A DNA stretch of 64,000 nucleotides from Pirellulaceae bacterium (GCA_018402565.1 JAGYIQ010000004.1:310001-374000), one strand, 5' to 3'; counted from the stretch's first letter, positions 33,340-42,081 are shown. Numbers and translations: made by a program. Notes: generated by a model not told the origin, from the sequence alone.

Positions 33340-34913
33340 GTGATTGGTAACCTTATTTCGCGTCGCAGTCCTTCCGCGGTGGCTTCTGCCACAGCGGGAA
33401 GTCGTACTGCCCCTACGCCTACGCCAGTCAAAACCTCACAAACTTATTATCATCGCAACCAACAGTATTCCATCGTGGGGCTGACCAACGCGGCTGGGAC
33501 ACTGGTTGAACGCTACACCTACAGCGCTTATGGCACCCTTGGCATCTACGCCGCCAACGGCACCGTTCGTAGCAGCAGCACTTATGCCAACCGCTATACC
33601 TACACCGGCCGCGAGTGGGATGCGGACTTGCGGCTCTACCACTTCCGCGCTCGTTGGTACGATCCGGCGACGGGTGGGTTTGTGTCCAGAGATCCGTTGG
33701 GGTATGTGGATGGGATGAGTTTGTATCGGGGGTATTTTGCTCAACCAGGAACCGACCCTAGTGGTCTACTATCGATCCGAGAGATAGGAATTATTGGGAT
33801 TGCCGTTGCAATACAGTCCCTTGTTTGTAAGCGATTGGAAGACGACGCGATCGCAAATCACCGTGCTAGGACTCCGACGATACAAGAGTCCAAGTGCTTT
33901 AACGATGCGTTCAAGACAATGCCAGGACTTATTGCCAATTGTCCGATTTGTCCTCTTTTAATCGTGGATCGTTTCGTTGGCTGGTTAGCCATGGGAATAA
34001 TCCCAGTCCGCCGGTAACTCATTGTGCTCCGATGTGCTTTTTAGAGCAGCACGGAAGCGCACTGGTTTTTCTCGGACCGAGCCAACTAAAATGCAATTCA
34101 TGTGGAAGGCTTTCTTAATCTAATGATGACATTGCTTCATGAATGCGTCCACATAAAACAAAAGTGTCCGTTTGAGTTTATGGGTGAAATACATTGGGGC
34201 TTGAATTGCAATGAATTCTGGGCGTATTCATCATCAATGCTCGCGATGTACAATTCACATCAACAGATCTGTCGAGATGCGAGAGCACTTGGTTACTGCG
34301 GGGACAATTGCGAACGGATTCTGTTTGGGCTTATTAAAAATGATTTCATAGAATACCAGTACTACCAAACGGAGTGTTGGAAAGACCACGCACGAAGACA
34401 TGCGGAATCGAGCAAGATTTGCCACCATAACCGATGTTTTGTCGCAGGGACCTTGGTCCAATGCAACGATAGTCTAAAGCGAGTCGAAGATATTGTTGTT
34501 GGTGACTTCGTTAGCTCGTATTCAATCGAAAATGAAGTTTGGGAGAGTCGTAATGTAGTAGGTGTGCATCGTTCATTTTTGAAGGGACGCTTGTAAAACT
34601 AGACTTGGGCGATGAACTCGGAGAAATTATCTGTACTGAGTTCCATCCGTTTTGGGTGACCAACTCAAAAGAGAACAGCCTTGCCGGGCCTGACAATCCC
34701 GAAGCTGCCGAAGAAAATGTAAACCTCAATGCTCAGTGGGTACAGGCCGCAGCGATGAGGCCTGGTGATCGATTATTAACACGCAGCGGGCGGGAGATAG
34801 TTGTTCAAAACGTTTACTTCGCGGTCGACTGTGCTACGGTTTACAATTTAAGTGTCGACAGAAATCGAAACTACTCAATAGGAACAAATGGGATCCTAGT
34901 CCATAACAAATAG
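33340..34913 (+). pseudogene. Orphan RHS core with HExxH-like and Hint tip, frameshifted
   Basis: The RHS-associated core is intact (YTYTGREWDADLRLYHFRAR, then WYDPATGGFVSRDPLGY, ending DPSGL). The tip then reads in pieces. Frame 1 continues to ANCPICPLLIVDR and stops at 34017; frame 3 carries ALVFLGPSQLKCNSCG across about 34020-34115; frame 1 resumes at about 34102 with MMTLLHECVHIKQ, a zinc-metallopeptidase-like HExxH-type motif, and goes on into CFVAGTLVQCNDSLKRVEDI, the start of a Hint (intein-like) domain. A shift in the T5 run at 34576-34580 moves to frame 3 with EFHPFWV and the Hint end GILVHNK. At least three indels are needed to join it. The first start is a GTG and is nominal, since the core is a fragment of a normally larger protein. 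Confidence 0.75.
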
Positions 34914-34959
34914 GATCAAACTTAGACTGGCAGGACTGTTCGAATAGAGTTGGGACATC

Positions 34960-35262
34960 ATGAAAAACGGCGAAATTGGCCTTTACATCGCAGCGGTGTT
35001 TGGGTATTCTTTGGTGTCTGGTGGGTTTCCATTGTGGCTGCTTATTGCGATCTATGAGCTGTTCTTACTTGTGTTGTTAATACGGGTATGCATGACTGTA
35101 ACTGCTCCAGTATCTAGGGTCATCTTGATCGGGTTTCTGATTTCGTTAATTCTAATTTTAATGGCGCAATTGTTCATAGTATCGGGACACCGTCCGAGTA
35201 GGTCTCAAGAACCGTTGATTCTTGAAGAATACCCCGTAAATAACCTCGATTCTGAGGATTAG
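34960..35262 (+). CDS. Small membrane protein, candidate immunity partner of tip 1
   Basis: 100 residues with about three transmembrane segments (IAAVFGYSLVSGGFPLWLLI, LFLLVLLIRV, RVILIGFLISLILILMAQLF). No family recognised. It starts 46 bp after the end of the tip-1 Hint domain on the same strand, where polymorphic-toxin systems place the immunity gene. Its last ~15 codons fall in DNA that is homologous to the end of the different membrane gene in cassette 2, which marks the right edge of the swapped block. Immunity function is inferred from position only. Confidence 0.6.
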   Translation: MKNGEIGLYIAAVFGYSLVSGGFPLWLLIAIYELFLLVLLIRVCMTVTAPVSRVILIGFLISLILILMAQLFIVSGHRPSRSQEPLILEEYPVNNLDSED

Positions 35263-35538
35263 GCCGGGAGCTGCCGCCGGACGACCGCGGATTGGCATGG
35301 AGTTCGCTAACCGAAAGATAGGGCGATTTTTCTAAGGGTCGTTAGGATCGATGGCGATTTGTGAGGTCGCCCAGCGGCGAGATGACGGCTGAACAGCGCG
35401 ATGAGGCTGATTTTTGAACGATCATCGTCATTTCGAGATAGACCGGTAGCGAGGCAGGCGGTTGGGCTCGCTGCTGATCGTTGGGCTTTGGTCGCTCTAA
35501 CCGCTGCGACGTTTTGGCTCTCAATTTTCTGAGAATAT

Positions 35539-35763
35539 TTATTTCCTTGGGGGTGGGATGCCCGTTGGGCGACCAACGAGCTTCTGCTTCCTACGTTGGG
35601 GGTCGTGCACAACGTCAGTATTGAAGACGTAGATCGCCGGGTTGATCAGTTCACCCGATTTCAGTTGCTCGGCGATCCGTTCGATCAGGTGCCAATAGAT
35701 CGCTTGGTACATCCCCAGGGTGAAGGAGCTGGGTGGGGCCAACTCGCCGCCAGACGTGGCCAA
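35539..35763 (-). CDS. Conserved small protein of cassette flank B, copy 1
   Basis: About 74 residues, starting at a TTG (35763); a longer upstream start cannot be excluded. It matches the frame at 39990-40256 (FTLGMYQAIYWHLIERIAEQ versus FTQGLYQAIYWYLIERIAEQ), and many base differences between the copies fall at third codon positions (GAA/GAG, CAA/CAG, AAA/AAG, CTG/TTG), as expected for real coding sequence. No domain recognised. It lies opposite in orientation to the RHS cassette. It may be a relic or a small accessory gene that travels with the cassette. Confidence 0.5.
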   Translation of the reverse strand: MATSGGELAPPSSFTLGMYQAIYWHLIERIAEQLKSGELINPAIYVFNTDVVHDPQRRKQKLVGRPTGIPPPRK

Positions 35764-36294
35764 TGGAAACGCTTGGGACGGTCTAGAGAAGGCTTACCGA
35801 AGCGAGGTCCCGCCGCTTGTAGTTCCGCCTTCAGGCGGTCGCCCTCCGTACCCTATTCGCCCTCTGCCTAAAAGTGGGATGACGAGCGATCCCAGCGGCC
35901 CCAATGACCTTGTGTCGTTGGACCGAAAGTTTGACAGGCTAGAAGGCGACGGCGTGCGGTTTGGGCGGTCGAGTGCCACGGTGGTTTAGCTGCTCAACCT
36001 CCACCGAGACCGCAATTGGGGGAGGTGTGTTCTGCGATGCTTGGAGTTGTTTGCACGGCTGGGCGGTGACTGGCCGCGAAGCAATGCTCTGCCGCAGACT
36101 GTTTCTGACGGTGTGACCAAGGGGCAACGATCCTTCTTTTTGATCATTGGGGGGCGTTGGTAGCCGGTCAGTCATCGCCCCATCGGCATGAAGCCGACGG
36201 TGGCGATGTGGCCAAGGGGCAAAGATCCTTCTTTTTGATTGTTATTGGGGGAGCGTTCTAGCTACCCAAACTTCCGCTCCGGCGGGGTAACCCG
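35764..36294. repeat. Cassette flank B, copy 1, non-coding part
   Basis: No gene seen. The block contains CCGCCTTCAGGCGG-type palindromes near 35820 and runs into about two plus-orientation ~96-bp repeat units (36105-36294), the last of which is cut by the second IS4 copy after GGCGGGGTAACCCG. It is homologous to 40257-40740 after the second cassette. Confidence 0.55.
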
Positions 36295-37652
36295 ATCTAC
36301 ACAACTACCCCGAATTAAAGAGCGCAATAGGTAGTGAAATTTCTTTGGCCATTTGCTTGAGGGAGTCGATATCAATCTTCTCCAGAATGGACATCATCGA
36401 AAGATATGACCAGAGGCCTGCCAGCAGCGCCGGCTGTAAATGGACGTGATCTTTTTGTTTGACGACCGCTGAGGCTCATGAGCAGTTTCTTAAATTCGTT
36501 CGTCTTCGGCTCATTGGTTGCCATCAAGTGCCAGACAGTCACCATGGCCATTGATGCAACCAGTATCCGCCGGAAAATCGCTTCCGCAGTTTCTTGTTGC
36601 CAATCCTCTATTTGAGTGCCGTTAGACTTTAACAGTTTGAAATAGGTCTCGATTTTCCACCGCCAGTAATAGCAGTTGGCGAGCATTTTAGCGTCCGCCC
36701 ACTCGGTAGGAACATTCGACAATAAGTACCACTGTGCCAGGACTTGCTTTTGATCGTCAATAAGTCGTGTCAACACCAGACGTACGGGCAACGGAACTCC
36801 GGGGACATCCGTTCGGACCTTTTTCACGCTCTTTCGAGCAGGGCGATACAAGGTGACCTCCGCCTCAGAAATCTCCATATCAACCGGACGGTTATTGTGT
36901 AACACCGTTCCTACCGATTGAAATCCGCCCTGGTCCTGTAGTTGACGACGGACGTCGCTTAGCTTGACTTTCTTGTCTTGATACAGCACTCGCCGATCAT
37001 CGCCACGAACGAGAAACTTATGCCCCGCTTCCGTCCAATCGCGATAGTGCCCTACGGAATCTGCTTCACGATCGATTACATGGACAATCGGCTTGTCTAA
37101 ATTCCAACTGGCGGACGCGTTCATCGTAGCCATGACCTGATCGGTGTGCCCCGCAACTTCCACCTTGCCACGCGTACTGAGCATCCCCGCGGCTGTCTTG
37201 AGGTGCATTTCCAGGGGAGCGATTGGCAAGCCATCGTCTGGATTAATAGCCAAAGCACACGCCAGATCGTAGCCAACATCACTAGAACTAGACAATTCTG
37301 CCAGGTCCTCTCGACTCTTGTGCCCGGGGTAGCTGAGCTTGCTCCAGTCATGGGCCAGCAGCACAAATGGGGCTGAGATCGAAGTACACGCGGTTCTAGC
37401 GAAATCCTGTAGCGGAACGACAAGTTCTCCAAAGGTGACGCGGTCATTATTCAAAAAACGCCAAGTCGCCTGCGTGGCAGCGAAAGACGTTTTTAAATTA
37501 CCGTCAGGTAGCCCACTGACGCCCGCTGCTAGCGGTGACGCTACCCGCATGTGACACCTCACCATTAGTTCCCAACGACTGGAAAGTCGCTTGTCTTTCA
37601 GCTTGATCTGGATCATGCCGAGTGTATAGCAAAAGTCGCGATTTGTGTAGAT
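36295..37652 (-). mobile_element. IS4-family insertion sequence, copy 2 (1358 bp)
   Basis: Same length and ends as copy 1. The left end interrupts a ~96-bp repeat unit after GTAACCCG. The right flank ACCAATGGCACGAAGCCGAC matches the right flank of copy 1 but not its own left flank, so there is no target duplication. The IS body is nearly identical to copy 1 whereas the neighbouring flanks have diverged by several per cent. Confidence 0.85.
36372..37616 (-). CDS. IS4-family transposase (copy 2)
   Basis: 414 residues, identical in protein sequence to the transposase at 31494-32738; the two nucleotide differences found are silent. The frame is intact, with the same HDWSKLS, VIDREAD and YYWRWKIETYFKLLKS catalytic blocks. 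Confidence 0.92.
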   Translation of the reverse strand: MIQIKLKDKRLSSRWELMVRCHMRVASPLAAGVSGLPDGNLKTSFAATQATWRFLNNDRVTFGELVVPLQDFARTACTSISAPFVLLAHDWSKLSYPGHKSREDLAELSSSSDVGYDLACALAINPDDGLPIAPLEMHLKTAAGMLSTRGKVEVAGHTDQVMATMNASASWNLDKPIVHVIDREADSVGHYRDWTEAGHKFLVRGDDRRVLYQDKKVKLSDVRRQLQDQGGFQSVGTVLHNNRPVDMEISEAEVTLYRPARKSVKKVRTDVPGVPLPVRLVLTRLIDDQKQVLAQWYLLSNVPTEWADAKMLANCYYWRWKIETYFKLLKSNGTQIEDWQQETAEAIFRRILVASMAMVTVWHLMATNEPKTNEFKKLLMSLSGRQTKRSRPFTAGAAGRPLVISFDDVHSGED

Positions 37653-38218
37653 ACCAATGGCACGAAGCCGACGGTGGCGGTGTGACCAAGGGGTCGAGTG
37701 CCTTCTTTTTGATTATTGGGGGGATGGCTGGTAGCCGGTCAGTCATCGCCCCGCCGGCATGAAGCCGACGGTGGCGATGTGGCCAAGGGGCAACGGGCAA
37801 AAAAGAGTTGAATGGCGAGTCTCCGAGGGGGCTCGGTGATTTCGAGAAACTGACTTCGCCCGTCGCGAACTGCTCGAGCTGCCTAGAAGTTGCAGCTTGA
37901 CAACCTTGAGGGACCTTGAGCGTGCCTTGAGACCAGCTTGTCGATATGATTCTCAAGGTGGCCCGAAGTATTAGACCTCCTAATTTGCCGGCCGAAATGC
38001 AGCGGACCACTGCTACGACATTCGGTTTTGGGGTGCAAAAGCAAAAACGATCAAGCTGGCGTTGGTCCGCTACAGATCATAAGTGCATGTTGTCCTGTCG
38101 CACGGAATGCGAGATTTAGTCCCTGGGTGATCCGATTTCGCTTGCTTATGACCCAGCCGACCGGGTAAACTAGGGGTGGCGGTGTGTTTCTCGCCGTGAC
38201 TTATCCGAGGGCCTTCGA
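37653..38218. repeat. Cassette flank A, copy 2
   Basis: Counterpart of 32775-33339. It starts with ~96-bp repeat sequence in plus orientation, then the same non-coding lead into the RHS core, with a scatter of substitutions and a few small indels relative to copy 1. No gene seen. Confidence 0.6.
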
Positions 38219-39382
38219 GTGATTAGCAACCTTATTTCGCGTCGCAATCCTTCGGCGGTGGCTTCTGCCACGTCTGGAAGTTGTACTGCCCTTACGCCTA
38301 CGCGACTCAAAACCTCTCAAACTTATTATCATCGCAACCAACAGTATTCCATCGTGGGGCTGACCAATGCGGCTGGGACACTGGTCGAACGCTACACCTA
38401 CAGCGCTTACGGCACCCTTGGCATCTACGCCGCCAACGGCACCGTTCGTAGTAGCAGCACTTACGCCAATCGCTACACCTACACCGGGCGTGAGTGGGAC
38501 GCGGACTTGCGCCTCTATCACTTCCGGGCCCGCTGGTACGACCCGGCAACGGGCGGGTTTGTGAGCAGAGATCCGCTGGGGTATGTGGATGGGCTGAGTT
38601 TGTACCGGGGGTATTTTGGGGTGAGGGGGGTGGATCCGCTCGGAACAATCAGCATCAACTGCATTTGCATGCACATGCTGAACAAACATTATATCGAGAC
38701 CTTTACCACTGATCGTGTTTCTTGGGCATTAATCCAACGAACATGTCGACAAGCGTGCTCTGGCAGGAAACGCGGTGATCTTCTGCCCGGATTTTGGACT
38801 GGTGAATGGCACTACACTCAAGATCAACCGCCGAATGCAGTGATTAATTTGATATCGGGGCACGATTTTGGTCGTTTTAGAAAAATGTGCCTATCAATCA
38901 CCAATCCAATATCAGCAGACCCGTCATGCGCATTGTGCGATAAGGATGTGTGCATGAACGAGATCGATAGATTGGTCTCGGCAATTCCCTTAGCGGATCA
39001 CGAGACAACGATGTTGGAGGCGACACCTGGTTACCAGATCATAAATGGTTACCTATTGGGCAACGAAATCCATGGCGGTTATTGTCATGCTTGGGCCCAC
39101 AACTTTGGTAAGGCGGTAGGTAAAATTGATGGCAAATCATGCCTGAAGTTAGTAAAGTATCAAATAGATATGTCGATTTCGACTACTGCGTACAGTGACC
39201 ATGGCTTCAACGTAATTTTGAGTCGTTGTTCTGGAAAATGTATGATTGTACAGAACTACCCGTTTCCGCGAGTTATTGACCCCTGCGACTGGCAATGGAA
39301 ACGAAGTCATTTTTCAAACAACATGGGCCTAGACACATGGAACCATATCCTGAAAAGCTGTAACTGCGGTTACCAGATATGA
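38219..39382 (+). CDS. Orphan RHS core with papain/transglutaminase-like tip
   Basis: 387 residues, GTG start nominal. Residues ~35-140 are the RHS-associated core, nearly identical to cassette 1 (RYTYTGREWDADLRLYHFRA, DPLGYVDGLSLYRGYF). Homology ends there. The tip (~145-387) is Cys-rich and contains GGYCHAWAHNFGKAV (Cys289), YSDHGFNVI (His328) and FPRVIDPCDW (Asp354). This order and spacing fits the Cys-His-Asp triad of papain-like/transglutaminase-like folds; that is inference, no family was recognised. RHS tips are usually toxins, so a peptidase, deamidase or transglutaminase toxin is plausible. The frame is intact, unlike tip 1. A small membrane gene follows. Confidence 0.75.
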   Translation: MISNLISRRNPSAVASATSGSCTALTPTRLKTSQTYYHRNQQYSIVGLTNAAGTLVERYTYSAYGTLGIYAANGTVRSSSTYANRYTYTGREWDADLRLYHFRARWYDPATGGFVSRDPLGYVDGLSLYRGYFGVRGVDPLGTISINCICMHMLNKHYIETFTTDRVSWALIQRTCRQACSGRKRGDLLPGFWTGEWHYTQDQPPNAVINLISGHDFGRFRKMCLSITNPISADPSCALCDKDVCMNEIDRLVSAIPLADHETTMLEATPGYQIINGYLLGNEIHGGYCHAWAHNFGKAVGKIDGKSCLKLVKYQIDMSISTTAYSDHGFNVILSRCSGKCMIVQNYPFPRVIDPCDWQWKRSHFSNNMGLDTWNHILKSCNCGYQI

Positions 39383-39505
39383 GAAGCGTGGAGAATAGGG
39401 TAACAATAATCAGGAACCTCATGAACTTTCAATCGTATCGCGATCAAACAGAGAATGAGGAAGACTTGGACTCTCAACATCTAATTTGTAAAAATAGGGT
39501 TCACA

Positions 39506-39712
39506 ATGCGATTTGGCATCATCTTACTTTTTTCAGTTCTCGGTACGTTATTCGGGTGGGGTGTTGCAGCGTATCTGTTTCAATCCGGCGGAGTTTCCGG
39601 CATTGGACGGTTGTTCCTATTGTTTTGGGCCGCCTTAATGGTAATAGGTGGTGTTAGTGGAGCGTTGGCCGCTCTTTCGCTTGTTGATCGTTCAAGAATA
39701 CCCCGTGAATAA
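39506..39712 (+). CDS. Small membrane protein, candidate immunity partner of tip 2
   Basis: 68 residues with two transmembrane segments (FGIILLFSVLGTLFGWGVAAYLF and LFLLFWAALMVIGGVSGALAAL). No family recognised and no sequence similarity to the membrane protein of cassette 1, except the DNA of the last codons, where the cassettes become homologous again. Start at ATG 39506 with a weak AGGG upstream. Immunity role inferred from position after a tip gene. Confidence 0.55.
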   Translation: MRFGIILLFSVLGTLFGWGVAAYLFQSGGVSGIGRLFLLFWAALMVIGGVSGALAALSLVDRSRIPRE

Positions 39713-39989
39713 CCCCGATTCTGACAATTAGGCCGGGAGCTGCCGCTAGGCGACCGCGGATTGGCATGGAGTTCGCCAACCGAAAGATAGGGCGATTTTA
39801 GCCCCAGCGGTCAGATTGGGAGGCGGAAGACAGGGCTGTTTCGCGTCGACAGAGCAGATGAGCCGACGGGCGGCAGTGATTTTTGGTCGCGTGGGACGGC
39901 TAGAGGACAGACCGGCCGCCAGGCAAGCGGTTGGGGCAGTTGCTGAAAGGACGTTTTTATTGGCCGCGAGAGGTGCGACTTTTTGGCGG
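39713..39989. repeat. Cassette flank B, copy 2, leading part
   Basis: Homologous to 35263-35538: both begin TTAGGCCGGGAGCTGCCGC and contain GATTGGCATGGAGTTCGC and CCGAAAGATAGGGCGATTTT. No supported gene; minus-strand frames share short words such as PTACLA and KIALSFG but are not continuous and are probably non-coding or a relic. Confidence 0.5.
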
Positions 39990-40256
39990 TCATTTTTCCG
40001 CGAATGAGTTTTCCTCCGGTGGCGGGATACCCGTTGGCAGAGTGGGTTGTTCGGTCCGCCCAGCGGACTTTGACTTGGCCCGTTGCCGCGGTGGCACGTA
40101 CACGACGTCGGGATTGAATTCGTAGATCGTCGAATTGCGCAGTTCACCCGACTTCAACTGCTCGGCGATCCGCTCGATCAGGTACCAATAGATCGCTTGG
40201 TACAACCCTTGGGTGAAGGAACTGAGCGGGGACAACTCGCCACAAAACGTGGCCAA
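39990..40256 (-). CDS. Conserved small protein of cassette flank B, copy 2
   Basis: About 88 residues with a TTG start. Paralogue of 35539-35763, sharing YQAIYW-LIERIAEQLKSGEL and a DVVYVPPR-like segment. It extends 14 residues further at the C-terminus. No domain recognised. The substitution pattern between copies is biased to synonymous changes, which supports past or present coding function. Confidence 0.5.
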   Translation of the reverse strand: MATFCGELSPLSSFTQGLYQAIYWYLIERIAEQLKSGELRNSTIYEFNPDVVYVPPRQRAKSKSAGRTEQPTLPTGIPPPEENSFAEK

Positions 40257-40601
40257 TGGAAACGCTTGGGCCGGTCTAACGAAGGCTCACCGAAGCGAGG
40301 TCCCGCCGCTCGTAGTTCCGCCTTCAGGCGGTCGCCCTCGATACCCTATTCGCCCTCTGCCTGAGGGCGGGATGACGAGCGATGCCAGCGGCCCCAATGA
40401 CCTTGCGTCGTTGGACCGAAAGTTTGACAGGCTAGAGGGCGACGACACGCGGTTTGGGCGGTCGAGTGCCACGGTGGTTTAGCTGCTCAATCTCCACCGA
40501 GACCGCAATTGGGGGAGGTGTGTTCTGAGTAGCTGGAAGTTGTACAGACGGTATCGCGCTGACTGGCCGCGATACGATGTTTCACCGCAGCCTGTTTCTG
40601 G
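40257..40601. repeat. Cassette flank B, copy 2, non-coding part
   Basis: Counterpart of 35764-36105, with the same CCGCCTTCAGGCGG palindrome near 40320 and the ACCGCAATTGGGGGAGGTGT word near 40500. No gene seen. It runs into the nine-unit repeat array. Confidence 0.5.
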
Positions 40602-41475
40602 GCATGTGACCAAGGGGCAGCGATCCTTCTTTTTGATCATTGTGGGGGACGCTGGTAGCCGGTCAGTCATCGCCCCATCGGCACGAGGCCGACGGTGGCG
40701 GTGCGACCAAGGGGCAAAACGCCTTCTTTTTGATTATTGGGGGGGGCGGTCTCGCTGCCAAACTTTCGGTCCCACGGGTGAACCCGCGGGGGCCGTGTGA
40801 CCAAGTGGCGAAGTGCCGTCTTTTTGATTATTTGGGGGGGCGGTCTCGCTGCCAAACTTTCGCTCCGGCGGGATAAACCCACCGGGGGCGGTGTGACCAA
40901 GGGGTGAAGAGCCTTTTTTTTGATTATTGGGGGAGCGGTCTAGCTACCCAAACTTCCGCTCCGGCTGGATGAACCAACCGGTGGCGGTGTGGCCAAGGGG
41001 CAAAGAGCCTTCTTTTTGATCATTGGGGGGAGCGGTCTAGCTACCCAAACTTTCGCTCCGGCGGGGTAAACCCACCGGGGGCGGTGTGACCAAGGGGTGA
41101 AGAGCCTTTTTTTTGATCATTGGGGGGAGCGGTCTAGCTACCCAAACTTTCGCTCCGGCGGGGTAAACCCACCGGGGGCGGTGTGGCCAAGGGGTGAAGA
41201 GCCTTTTTTTTGATTATTGGGGGAGCGGTCTAGCTACCCAAACTTCCGCTCCGGCGGGATGAACCAACCGGTGGCGGTGTGACCAAGGGGCGAAGTGCCT
41301 TCTTTTTGATTGTTGAGGGGGGCGATTCTAGCTACCCAAACTTTCGCTCCGGCGGGATAAACCCACCGGGGGCGGTGTGGCCAAGGGGTGAAGAGCGTTC
41401 TTTTTGATTACCGGGGGAAGGGGTGGTAGCCGTCAGTTGCCGCTCCGCCGGGCAGAGCCACGACGGAAGCGGCCG
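40602..41475 (+). repeat. Tandem array of nine ~96-bp units
   Basis: Unit starts (GTGTGACCAAGGGG or close variants) lie at about 40602, 40701, 40795, 40891, 40987, 41084, 41181, 41277 and 41375, a period of 94-99 bases. Each unit has GACCAAGGGGCGAAGAGCCT, then CTTCTTTTTGATTATTGGGG, then GGTCTAGCTACCCAAACTTT and CGCTCCGGCGGGGTAAACCC. Inner units are the most alike and end units the most diverged, as expected for array growth by unequal crossover. There are no unique spacers, so this is not CRISPR. Frames through it are artefacts. Confidence 0.85.
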
Positions 41476-41509
41476 TAGAACAGTAGCCCTCTGCTGGTTG
41501 GAAGTGGGA

Positions 41510-41590
41510 TAGGGACAGAGGAATGGGGACAGAGGAATGAGGACAGAGGAATAGGGACGGAGGAATAGGGAGAGAGGAATGGGGAGAGAG
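41510..41590 (+). repeat. 14-bp tandem repeat
   Basis: About six copies of a purine-rich 14-base unit, GGGGACAGAGGAAT with variants (GAGGAC, AGGGAG). It is bracketed by two short palindromes, CAGTAGCCCTCTGCTG (about 41481) and CCAGCAGCCCGCTGCTGG (about 41597). Confidence 0.75.
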
Positions 41591-41765
41591 TGTAGACCAG
41601 CAGCCCGCTGCTGGTTTGTGATTGCGAGCCGGCCTCAATTGGTGTTCACCCGGACATGTGTCAGGAAAGTGGTATGCTGTCAGTCTCTCGACGGGTGAGG
41701 CGTTGTAACAAGGGTTGGGCTCGAAAGGGTTTGGGAGTCTGCATACCGTGGAACTGGTCTCAGGG

Positions 41766-42081
41766 GACCGCGCACGCCGCCGGCGGTGCGGGTGAACGTC
41801 GCTGCAGGGTCTTGTCTGTATGGCAAGTCGAGCAGGGTGCCTCGCACGCCTCTGGCGTTGCGGTTAAACACCGCCGCCGCGTCCTAACTGAAGGGGACCG
41901 CGCACGCCGCCGGTCGTGCGGGTGAACGTCGCTGCAGGGTCTTGTCTGTAATGCGACCGCGCACGCCGCCGGTCGTGCGGGTGAACGTCGCTGCGGAGGC
42001 TTATCTGGCGGTCACGTCGAGCAGGGTGCCGCGCACGCCTCTGGCGTTGCGGTTAAACACCGCCGCCACGTCCTATCTGAA
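41766..42081 (+). repeat. Alternating A/B repeats (~55-65 bp)
   Basis: Two related GC-rich units occur in the order A-B-A-A-B. Type A begins GACCGCGCACGCCGCCGG (41766, 41896, 41955); type B begins TCGAGCAGGGTGCC and includes GCACGCCTCTGGCGTTGCGG (41828, 42017). Both share a central GCACGCC-GCC/TCT-GG-GTGCGG palindrome-like core. No gene seen. Confidence 0.75.

Noticed and set aside
34102..34596. Stand-alone HECVH protein with its own GTG start
   Set aside because: It lacks a ribosome binding site and ends mid-Hint domain; it reads better as a fragment of the frameshifted RHS tip.
35263..35538. Reverse frames sharing PTACLA and KIALSFG words in both flank B copies
   Set aside because: Similarity is patchy, with indels that break the frame between copies; more likely conserved non-coding DNA or a relic.
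40602..41475. Possible CRISPR array
   Set aside because: Period of ~96 bp with no unique spacers; whole units are similar, and no cas genes are present.
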